DNA from: CAZTPH01 sp031552655
Lineage (GTDB): Bacteria; Pseudomonadota; Gammaproteobacteria; UBA9339
Reading direction: 5' to 3'
DNA length: 22,687 bases
Assembly: GCA_031552655.1 (NCBI GenBank)
Contig: JAVBML010000028.1
Span: 1-22,687, forward strand
Below, one piece after another: positions 1-10,300 of the stretch. The notes under the pieces are model-generated. The model had not been told where the DNA came from, did no database searches, and saw nothing but the letters and a program-made list of their open reading frames with translations. The position numbers and the translations under genes are program-made. Positions within the stretch are counted from its first letter, which is position 1; every line of letters begins with the position of its first letter.

Positions 1-7
1 ACCTGTT

Positions 8-92
8 TAGTGGTTATTGTTTTACCGGGCATCTTCTTATATCTCCAAAAAACAAAAATATAAGAATACCTGGCTTCTTAATAACCCACTAA
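8..92. repeat. Long imperfect inverted repeat
   Basis: Two arms of about 35 bases (8-42 and 58-92) can pair. The outer ends pair as ttagtgg-ttatt with aataacccactaa, and the inner ends as ttcttatat with atataagaa around an A-rich loop; the middle of the arms is mismatched. There is no U-tract after it, so it is not an obvious intrinsic terminator. It sits beside IS remnants and could be a miniature element or an IS end. No coding sequence is visible in 1-112. Confidence 0.4.
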
Positions 93-112
93 CCGGCAAA
101 GATGCTTGGCGT

Positions 113-268
113 CTACCGGCAACCTCGATTGTCGCCTAACACCCTCCATTGATAGTACTGCGATTGTGATACATTATGCGTAATACAGATCTCTGATACA
201 GCTTTACCTTTCAAGCCCTCCAGCACAATTAACCACTTGCTCTTACTATCCCATTTCTTGCGTTTCAT
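113..268 (-). pseudogene. IS3-type transposase orfA remnant
   Basis: A 51-residue reading frame starts at ATG 268 behind a G-rich ribosome binding site. It encodes the N-terminal helix-turn-helix segment of an IS3-group OrfA: it opens MKRKKWDSKSK, continues with IVLEGLKGKAVSEIC and reaches SQSQYYQWR. After QWR the family-like sequence stops and an unrelated tail leads to a stop at 113. Intact OrfA proteins of this kind are roughly 90-100 residues and are followed by an integrase OrfB, neither of which is present. I read it as the 5' end of a truncated element; bases 269-340 would be its leader and end. The family assignment is by recalled motif, not by search. Confidence 0.6.
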
Positions 269-344
269 AATTGCCCCCTTTTTTAGAGACTTTACTCTCT
301 TAGCTTAGTACTTGCTTTAATGGGGAGCTGTATACATTCCTAGC

Positions 345-501
345 GCTTTTGAACGCTATGAGAAACAGGCTCCAGGACATCGGGTACAAGTGGATATGAA
401 AATTTAAATTTTGAGAAAGAAAATAAGCGTATTAGAAAACTTCAGTATACTGCCATTGATGATTCGACAAGAATTAGAGCTATTAAAATCTATTCTCGAC
501 A
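345..501 (+). pseudogene. IS481-type transposase fragment, frameshifted
   Basis: Translating 345-401 gives AFERYEKQAPGHRVQVDMK. A change of frame near 401-410 then gives NLNFEKENKRIRKLQYTAID, followed by DSTRIRAIKIYSRH. This is the catalytic-core start of IS481-family integrase-type transposases, which have a conserved PGHxxQVD segment and an AIDDxTR segment carrying two of the DDE acidic residues. One base appears to be missing at the MK/NLNF junction, so the frame is broken. The N-terminal DNA-binding region and everything after the KIYSRH segment are absent. The fragment runs directly into an IstB fragment at about 502. Confidence 0.7.
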
Positions 502-717
502 TATGCTGATTTAATGCTGCAGTTGGTTGCAGTATACCGGCAAAATAGATTAGATTATTTTATAAAACGCACTGTTATGGCGCCTAGGTTATTGATTATT
601 GATGAAATTGGTTATTTGCCCTTTGGTAGAGAAGAAGCTAGTCACTTCTTCCAAGTAATAGCCAGGGGATATGAACATGGCTCGATTATTATCACATGTG
701 ATAACTACAACTTCTGA
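502..717 (+). pseudogene. istB: IS21-type IstB ATPase fragment
   Basis: From about 502 the frame reads YADLMLQLVAVYRQNRLDYF, then TVMAPRLLIIDEIGYLPFGR, then a segment resembling the ASHFFQVIARGYEHGSII region of IS21 helper ATPases. The LLIIDEIGYLPF stretch is the Walker B region. The N-terminal part with the Walker A P-loop is missing. The C-terminus is lost after residues matching IITSNLPF in intact proteins; here they degrade into ITCDNYNF and a stop. An ORF starts at ATG 514, but the homology begins a few codons earlier, in the join with the IS481 fragment. It is a non-functional relic, and no IstA is present. Confidence 0.75.
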
Positions 718-822
718 ATGAATGGCTCTTGAGAAAAAACCAAGTTTTGTTTTTCTTTTTGAATTTTAAGTATCTCATCCAGTATATCCAGTATTGGATT
801 TGCTTTTTATCTTCTACACCCT

Positions 823-1362
823 TCACAATACTTTTTCTTGCTTATTCTCAAGGTCTTTTTTATAAAGCAGCTTCCTAGGTTTTTTATCTGGAGATACTAG
901 CAAGTTATCAAAATAATCTGGCTCATAATACATATCCCAGGGTTTTAAAGCATAAAAAGCATTCATAAAGTCTGTCATAATACCTGAACCTTCAGTTACA
1001 AGACCAACAATTTTCTTACTAACAATTATTTTTACCTCTTTTTCACTCAAATAATCATTAAATGACAATGGTTGAGCATTATTAAAAATTTTCCATATCC
1101 CCCAATCCAGAGAATCTCTTGTGGTCAGTTTTGCTGAAACAACTTCTTTTCCAGATAAAATTTTTACCTTTTTTTGTGCCTCCTCTTCTACTCTAACTTT
1201 CACAGCAAAAAAAACGCAAATTACACTATCCAGAGCTTTTATAACCCGACCAATCACTTGACCAATGGCAAACTCATTATTTACCAAAGGAATCAAAAAA
1301 TAGTCGCCTATTTGCCATTTTTGTCTTTTTCTTCTGGTTCTCTTAGTTTTTTCTGTCGTCAT
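823..1362 (-). CDS. Imm26-like immunity protein
   Basis: This 179-residue protein has no signal peptide and is probably cytoplasmic. It starts with a basic tail, then WQIGDYFLIPLVNNEFAIGQ at residues 16-35. That resembles the hallmark opening of Imm26 family immunity proteins (GD-F-IPL, then a G-Q-V strand). A hydrophobic strand containing VICVFF follows, as expected for this beta-rich family. The gene begins 25 bp after the stop of the Rhs-family toxin on the same strand, the usual position for the cognate immunity gene. The inferred role is to bind and block the GIY-YIG toxin domain in sister cells. The start is ATG 1362, with a purine-rich AAGAGAA a few bases upstream. The family call rests on motif memory. 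That Imm26 neutralises a GIY-YIG domain here is inferred only from adjacency. Confidence 0.65.
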   Translation of the reverse strand: MTTEKTKRTRRKRQKWQIGDYFLIPLVNNEFAIGQVIGRVIKALDSVICVFFAVKVRVEEEAQKKVKILSGKEVVSAKLTTRDSLDWGIWKIFNNAQPLSFNDYLSEKEVKIIVSKKIVGLVTEGSGIMTDFMNAFYALKPWDMYYEPDYFDNLLVSPDKKPRKLLYKKDLENKQEKVL

Positions 1363-1387
1363 GATTTTCTCTTAATTTATTACATTG

Positions 1388-4300
1388 TTAATCGGACACA
1401 TTATTAAATATATTATCTATTTCTTTATATCTCGCTTCACTCATTGCATTACGTTTATTGGCAAGTTTTTCTACCCCACCTGCTTCATTTATCCTTTTTT
1501 GTTCTATATAGCTTAGCTTACTTTTCGGTATATCTTCGTCAAGATGCTCATATCTATGTTTTACACCCAGCTTTCGATCATGTTCTTTAAATCTTATTTT
1601 ACCGCGAGTAGTTTTCCCTATGTATTTTTCTCTAGTCATTGGATTGATACGCTTATATATAATTCCTTCGACTTTCCCAGTTACCTTAGCCCATGCCCTA
1701 GCTGCACCTCTCTTTATAGTCTTAGCTATAACTTTACCTCCAGGAACCACAGATGCAACTAGTAAAGGACCACTTACCCAACGATTAATAGGTTCTCCGG
1801 TTACGGGATCATAACCGGATCTTAGTTCCTCCAGCGTCTTAGCCGTACCTACTCCAGGCGTCGCATCTAACCCCATGGAAGCAATGCCTAGATGCCCTCC
1901 TAGAACATCTTCATAAACTACCTCATAAGCTTCCGAAGTAAATCTACCATCGTCATCAATATTGTTTACCGGATCACCATCGGCATAAACATAAAGATCT
2001 GGTGTTGATCGATGACCCAAGGGATCACAACTCAAAAATCTTCCGATCAGTGGATCATAGTACCGAACACCAAAATTAATCAATCCCGTAGCATCTACCC
2101 GCCTCCCTTGCCAATTGCTGCTATCGATAAGTGCTTTGGCTAGAGCACCAGGTTTATTAGCTTCTGATCTTTCCAGAATGGTTTCAGGAGAAATGGGGCC
2201 ATGGGAGAATAATATATCCGGCAACCAATAATGCTTTCTATCTCGACCATCATAAACTAAAGTAATATCACCACGGAGGTTATTCATAACACCATGCGCC
2301 ATCGCTCCTTCTTCTACCACTGCTTCCAATCCACCATGGTAACCATTGTGCTCTCCGTAAAATCCCCGATTGCCCGCCCCATAGGCTTTCCACAATGACT
2401 TTGGTTGTTCATTTCCTGAAGCTATTAAAATACCCAACTCAAGAAATTCTACTTCAGGATCATAGATACTAATCTGAGTTACAATTTTCTGCTGATTTGG
2501 CTGGTTGTCTAAATAGGGAACGAAGATGGTTTTGATTCTTCTATCTAAGCCATCGTAGCGTGCCTGCCACTTAGATAAAGTTTTCCCGTGCCTATCTTGT
2601 AGCATAACCTCTAATAATCTTCCCCGGGGATCCCAAGTAAGAAGCTGTTTACAGTCAAGTCCTCTAAACTCCCGTTCCACAACACGCCCCATGGCATCAT
2701 AGCGAGTAAACAATTTGATATCACTCAATAACTTATCACCAGGCAATGTGCAGTTATCTCCATTACAGCGTGATTTTCCTGGATTTAGCAAATTCTGCGA
2801 AATACCACTAAATAGATCCAGTTCGGGACGTACATAGCTACTTTTTTCTACCTTCGGAATAATATGCTGATAGCTAGATAGATTTTTACTCTCAACCTTA
2901 GTAAGAATACCCAGATGTTCCTGACTATCCCAGTCATAGTAATAGTCTATTTGGCCAAGTGATTTAACTTCATCTAATAGGCTTTCACAAATCATTCTTC
3001 CCTGATTATCATATTGGTAGAGCACCGCTTGCTGCGGTTGATCATTTTTTTTGTATCTATAGGCTCTAAGCTTACCATCCAGATTCCACAGCAGCTCTCC
3101 AACCAATAGATCTCCTACTTGCTGTTTGATGGGATGACCTCCACCATCATACTCCAATGTTACTTGTTCCCAGGGAGTATGGCGTTCTTTCAATAAACCG
3201 GCTTCACTGTAGATGTAATTCCAAGATAATTTAGTAGCTCCACAGTTAAACTTTAACTTAGTTAACTGATCCGCTGCATTGTAATCAAAATGCCAATGGG
3301 TGGAGAAATCGCTGCCATGCGATGCCGTAAGTTCTGCACGTCTTTCCATCTTCCATTGTTGTTTTAAAAAAGATAACTCCAATCCATCCAATGTGACTCT
3401 CTCCGTCAAAATATTATCATTATCATCGTAGCTATATTCCACAATAGTCGTACCACCGAGATTATGTTGCTTCACTCTAAGTAAATTGCCTACGGCATCG
3501 TAGTTATAAATAGTAGTTTCGCTATAACCATTGGGACCAGTAATAACTGTCTCAATTATACGCCCCCAGATATCACTGCGACGAATAGTTGCATAGCCAT
3601 TTAAATCTTTAGTGGTAATAGTGTGAGTATTGCGGTCAATGTGTTCACTCGATCCTTGGATGGTGTGTCCATCCCAAATAGTTTGCTCGTTCTTTTCAGT
3701 GGTCGATGGATATTCCGCAGTCCAGCGAAGTTTTGCAGGTAGAGCCATCAACGTCAACCTTCCCATTAAATCGTAGTTATATAATATAGAAGCTCGAGAG
3801 TAAAATGCTTCCTCACTAAGACGACCCAACGCATCGTAGGCATATTCAGATCGGCGCATATCGGATATGGTCTGGGCTACCAAATTTCCCGAACGATCAT
3901 AGTAATGGCTAGTACCAGCCAAATGATCCTCCGTTGGATTCTGGGCACTAGCAAAATATCGCCAATCGATCAAATGGCGACCATCGGGATCAGCAAAGTA
4001 GCATAATTTAAATTCATCTCTACCATGGATATTGCAAACACGTCCATCGAGGTGATACAGATAATTAAGAGTCTGGCTGGGCCACTGAGTGTTGGCTTCA
4101 TACCAATGCTTTCCCCTTGGTCTAGCAGCCGCATCAATAATCTCTTCTACGCAGGATCCATCGGAAAGTTTTTGTTCCACTAGATTATTTCCCTGGGCAT
4201 CGTATTTATAATTATAGGTTGTCACTGAGGCATGCTTCTTTTTTTCTACTAAACGATCCAAATTATCGTAGGTGTAATGGGTAATATGGCCATTGCCATC

Positions 4301-7300
4301 AATCTCTTCTATGACCTTGCCATGGAGATCCAATTGTTTGGTTTTAGTAATACCTGTATTATTCTCACGGCGCGCTATGCGCCGATTAAAATCATCATAG
4401 CTAATCCGCCAGTGAGCACCTTTGGGAGTTAGCTCCTCTATTACACGACCATTTAAATCATAGACCCAAAGATGTTTAGTTCCATCGGAATATTGTTCCT
4501 CTTTGAGAAGACCATTACTGGTGTAGAAGCGCAAAGTTTTACTACCATCACCATGAATAATTTTTGCTACCAGACCGCCAGATTCATACTCATATTTCTC
4601 ATCAAATAAAATCTTACCCCCTAGACGATCGCTAACAATGCGCTGCAATACTTGACCCATGGCACTATATTTAAACTCCGTAAGATGACCTTCGGGATCA
4701 AAACTATGAGTCATGCGATCCAAATCATCAAATCGTTTTAACGCGATGGCCTGGGAAATAAAATTTTGATATCCAACTAGTGGAACCATCTTCATGTTAA
4801 GATCCAGAGGATTGTCCATGGTAAATCTCCAGCGGGCATGAGCTACCTGATTACCAGCAGCATCATAGCTGAATAAGGTATAATCCTTATCGTGAGCTGG
4901 ACCCTTAATCCACTCCAGCTCACCATGCTCATTATAATGATAATAAGTGGCAATCAACTCTTTACCCGTAGCGTCACATTTAATAATCCCAATCAGGCGA
5001 TTCATATTGTCGTAAAGATATTTAATGGATGCGCCTCCCTCCATAATTTCTCGAGATAAATTTCCCTGGAGATCGTAAACAAAATTCAATGTCACATCTT
5101 TACTATTTTTTTCCAAACCATGCCTTCCTAACTTGTGAACACGCTTAATAGGTAAACCATGCTTATCATACTGATAGGAGATCTCACGTTTGTTAGCATT
5201 ACTTCGTGGATCGTAGAAAACCGTCTGCAATAATAATCCTCGAGCAAAATTATTTTCACCGTAGCTAAACTCTTCAACCAAAATTGGAGTGTTGTTAATT
5301 CGCTGCTCTTGACGAGTTACTAACTTAGGATACTTAGCATCATCGTAACTCAAGCAGAGCTCTTTACCGTCACTCTGCTTGATGGATGTGAGTTGTCCAT
5401 TATCATTATACTCATAGCGAGTACTAAACCGTTGTAGTTTACCATCACCAGACAAATCATCGCCAATTACTTGCCTATGTACCAACATTCCCTTCCCATC
5501 ATAACTATAGTTAGTCTGCAATCCTCGTTTGTCTACGCGTCGCATCAGCTGATGGGGAAGTCCAGCAAAACCTTCGGGAGCAAACTCAATGCTTCCCCTT
5601 ACTCCATCAAAATACAGTTGTTTACCGGCTTTATCCTTGGAAAGATACCAAGATTGATAAATATTATTTCCTAGAGGATCAACGATATGAGTAATCAGAG
5701 AATCATAAAGTTCATAGCTGGTTAACCCTCCTTGAGCATCACGCACCTTTCGTTTTCCTAGTTTATTTTTATCATCACCATCTTGCAGATAGAAAAATTT
5801 AGCATTGGTAACTAATTTACCCGGAGAACGGCTGACTTTTTGTTCCATCACCTTGCCATTTTGATCATAAATATTATGCAAAATTCTTCCGCCAGGTTTC
5901 TCTTCATGGGTGATGCGATGGGTGCTATGGAATACCGGTTTGCCCTTCTCATTAGTAACTACCTTATGATCGTAGGTATACTGAGTAGCAGTTCCATCAG
6001 GTAATGTGACTTTTACTAAGTCACCATATTGATCGTAGTCATAGTATACGCTACGCCCATCTCTAGCATACGCTTTAACCAAATACCCCTGGCTGTCATA
6101 GCTTAGTCCAATAAAATCTCCGTTGGTCGCTACTATTTTTTTAACTTGGCCGTAGTCACGGTAATTCCTATTTTCTCCATATTCGAAGTTAATTTTATTC
6201 CCCGCCACATCTTGCCATGAAAACAAATAGGGTCGCTTTCTCTCTAAATCATTAGCAATGGGAAAGGAACGCACTTGGTAACTGCGAAGAGAACCATTGG
6301 CTCCGTGTAGATGGTAATATTCTTCATTGTCCTTTAATTCGCGATTAATAGAGGCATGAAAAAAATGGCTGATAGTATTTTCGTCACCGCTGCTAACTAA
6401 GTGAGGATTATCTGCCGCCGAGACCTCCCAAATATTTTCAAAATCAGCTTTGCGACGATAGACCACCACCGTACCATCACTCTCGGCTGCTTGAATTAAC
6501 TCTCCGGAAGATTTACCTGCCGTAGCATCGGCGGGAGACAAAACTAAATAAGGTACCAAATTACGTTTCCAACCATATCCCAACTCACTTTGGAATGGGT
6601 TGGCACTACTATAGTTGCGATTAAGCATAATAGGAAATGGACTAACTAAAGCAAGATCTTCTTCCTGAATTTGAAAGGAACCGGTAACTATATCCACGGG
6701 ATCTGCAATGTGCTGAAAGATACTTTTATGATCACTTTGGGTCTCAAGTGCTAGCGGGCTATGTGCTATTAAATTTTTATATAAAGCGGATAAGCTTGGC
6801 ATTGCCTCTCTATCTTTTGTTGCGCAATTACCCGAACTATCGCAAGCTCCTTGGCCCAAACTAGCAAAACTGTTTCCCCATATTTCCCGGAACTTCTCAT
6901 ATTGAGCACTCCAAATATCCTTCGGCAGCGAATCCAAATAACTGCTAAAAATATCTAAACTACTAAATTTACGAGGATCTAAAAAGCTACCAAGATTTAT
7001 TTTAAAATTTTTCTGATCCTCTATCCTAAAACCGTTCTCACCCGAAATAATTTGTAAATTTTTAAAATTCTCTGGACTCAACAATTCTTTTGGTAGACGA
7101 CTACCATAGCCACCATTCATAAAGTTCTGATTACTAGAGATCATTGCTCTTGCCATGCCGGGGGCAAGAATAAGCGTGCCCATGCCCTTATATGAAGGTT
7201 GATTGTCAATATCCCTGGGATCACCATCCTCGCTATAAACCGCCCCGGGAGTCATATAGATAGTGGCATAGTAGCTATCATGATCATCATCAATTATTTT

Positions 7301-10300
7301 TTTCTGGTTATTCCAACTCAAACTTTTACATGCTTCCTCCCAGTGTACACTTCCCTCTTGTAAAATTTTTGCTAAATTTAATCCTTTTATATGGCTAAAA
7401 TAACGCTCGGCTGCCAACCTAGGATTTCCATTTGCTTCCTCCAATGAGGCTCTAGTAAACACTAAAAACCCTGTACCAGATTGACCGGATTCCACATGGC
7501 GCCTATGCGCCAATTGCAGCAACTTAACTGTAGAAACGGCCCATTGATCACCATAGAAATCATTAATAATTTGATGTTCATTGGAAGAACCATCTGCAAT
7601 TCTAAGAACATAGTAATCTCTCATCATTGATGATCTCTCTTCGCCAAGATCAGGACGAATACCACCATTAGCAAACTCATTCATGGCAAAAATCTTCATA
7701 TCCACTTGGGGGAATTCATATACTGGTTTACCTATAAACTTCCCTGCCGCATTAAGATTAACACTCTTTTTTGTTAAGTCTGGGCTGATCTTGGACAAGC
7801 CAACACTAAATCCCGCTGCATTATTAATCCTATGTAATTCACGCAGGGTTTTGTCGGAAGAGGAAAGCTTCTCAAAATACGACATGCCGGCCAAATAGGC
7901 TAAACGCCCCAGTGAATCAATGCTGTTCTCAACTTTATCCATTTCAGCATAGCGACCGGCATGAAAATCAAGCATCTCTTTCGTAACGCGACCAACATTA
8001 ATACAAATACTAGCTAAAGACCCTTTATCAATGATGTAATTTATCTCCTGAATATCTTGGGCTCTTAGGATAGGGTACATGTAAGAACCTTCCATTTTTT
8101 GATCATAGGTGATGCTAAGTTTTATTTCGCGATCACTGCTATCTAATAATAATTTCTTCTCCTGTACATTTAGCAAATATTCCTTACTAAAGTCCCCCGA
8201 TGCTCCCGAGGAAAAGCCCTCTATGCCTTCCAGACGTAATACCATATTATGTTGTGTTTCTTCTGGTTTTTCACTCATAGGGTCAAAGGAAAGATATAGA
8301 GCACGATTATGAAGATCGGCTAAGCGCATGGTTTTAACAGTAAACTCCTTTCGCGGATTTTGCACAGAATTAAGCCTAAATTGCACTGTAGCAAAAAGAT
8401 CATCGCGCTTAGCTATAGTATCTAAAAAGCTGATCTCTCCTTCAAAGCAGAGTGGCTTAGGAAACCCATGCCAACCACTAAAACTCTTTTTGATGTTTTG
8501 ATAACGAACTCCTATGGTTTCTGGAGTAATACCTTTTTCTTTAGCAACTTCAACCACAAAGCGTTTAAATAAAATTGCAACGGTATTATTTCCATCATCT
8601 TGTATATGTTTTAAAATCCTAGGATCATCTTCTAAATAATGGCGTGCCCAAGCAAGACCACTTTTGTAACCCTCTGGCATCAAACCATAGAGATCATAAC
8701 CTTCGGTTACCTTGGTCTCTTTAATCCAAGGAAACAGATGAACCCATGCTTTTTTATTTTCATCATAATATGCAACCCAGGGATAACGGATTCTAATAAA
8801 AGCATTATTATCAGAATGAAGGCCTAAAAAAGATCCCTCTAGTTGTAGGCGCAATAATCGAGAGAAATCGGTTCGAGAAAAGATCAAAGGTTCCTCCGAT
8901 TCAACATAGGCAGCAGCATAGCCAGCTTGTCTTAGCATGTATACCAACAAGCTACATTGTTCCCATGGAGAGCCCTGCCTTTCTAGGAATGTTGTAAGTG
9001 GAGAACGTTTAATTTTTCCCGGAGTAATTACATCATTATTTTTATACTTTTGGTTTATAGCCGCTACATCAATCTTAATCTGCCTCCTCTCATCTTCCAT
9101 AAGTTCTCTAAACTCTTTTTTTGCCCATGCCGGTGATCGATTAGTTTCCGGCACCCCAACACCATCAATGAGCTCAATTTCATTTTGTATGTAGGCAGCA
9201 AGTACTAAAGGATCTTTGCGCTCACTAACAAATTGATCTAATGCAGAATAGGTAACGGGAGTATTATTAGCATTCTTCTTGTAAAAACTATTAATATGAT
9301 TAATATCGCCTTCCTCTGGTCTTATTGCAGCATTAAATTTGTTAAATAGCTTTGTATCCGCTGACCCTTTATTCTGGTATTTTTTCCAATATTTTTGATG
9401 CCAAGGTTCTTCCATAAACAGCGCTTGAATACCAAAATCTCTAATTTTTTCATCGTTGGTTGATACTACACCCCAGTATCCAGCAGGCATAAATTCTCGC
9501 ATAAAATGTGATTGTAAAATAAAAGCTATGCTCTCTGGAGGTGTAGGAGAAAAATCCATAGCATACAGTGATTCAAATCTTTGTTTTTCATCATCGATTA
9601 ATTGAATGACGTAACCATATCGCGTATTGTTTGATCGATGCGATAAAATAATTCCTGAACCATCTCCATGGCCAAATGCTGTTCTTGATTCAGTATATTG
9701 TACCCAATTTTCTAAACCAAACTGTTTCCTCAGTTTAGTGCTGCCAACGCAAAGGATCCCGCCAGATTTTTTTAAATATTCTTCGTCCCATTGTAAAGCA
9801 AAGGCTCTTTTTACACCTTCATCGCCTATAAATTTATTTAATGGAATTTGAATAGATTCAACATAGACTGGTTGTAGATTCTGACTAATTGGTACTTCAA
9901 GATCATATACTATGATCTGCAAATGTCGTTCATTTACAAAATTGGTACTTTTTAAAATGTGTTTCCCAGTATGAATACCGAAGCGATAAGTTATTCCGGT
10001 ATATAATGGTGTGGCTCCTGCCTGTTCGCCAAACAATGCCGTGGGAATTTCGCTACAATTATGAATCCAGGATATTTTTTTAGTTGTAGTCTGAGCATTC
10101 ACATCGGCATCCCGAGCTGCCTCCCACTGCTCCACTCTACCATTACCCGTCCAGACTCCCCACTGACCACTTAGAGGTCTAACTGTATTAGAAACACTGC
10201 CATCCACAAAAGAATCAAGTTGACTACCTATGTTCCAACCAAGCTGTTTTTGCCAACTAATGAAATTGCTTAACCGTTGAGCTTCTTGCTTTTGTTGTGC

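Noticed and set aside
310..325. The string gctttaatgggga near 312-324 also occurs near 17916-17928 between asd and dapB, suggesting a second IS end.
   Set aside because: A shared 13-base string is expected several times by chance in a window of this size and base composition, and nothing else around it matches.
3000..6200. Repeated short words in the Rhs gene, considered as a CRISPR array or tandem DNA repeat.
   Set aside because: They are degenerate codons of YD-repeat protein motifs, not conserved DNA repeats with regular spacers.
8937..9194. An 85-codon plus-strand frame inside the Rhs gene.
   Set aside because: It is an antisense shadow of the giant gene with no ribosome binding site and no recognisable protein features.
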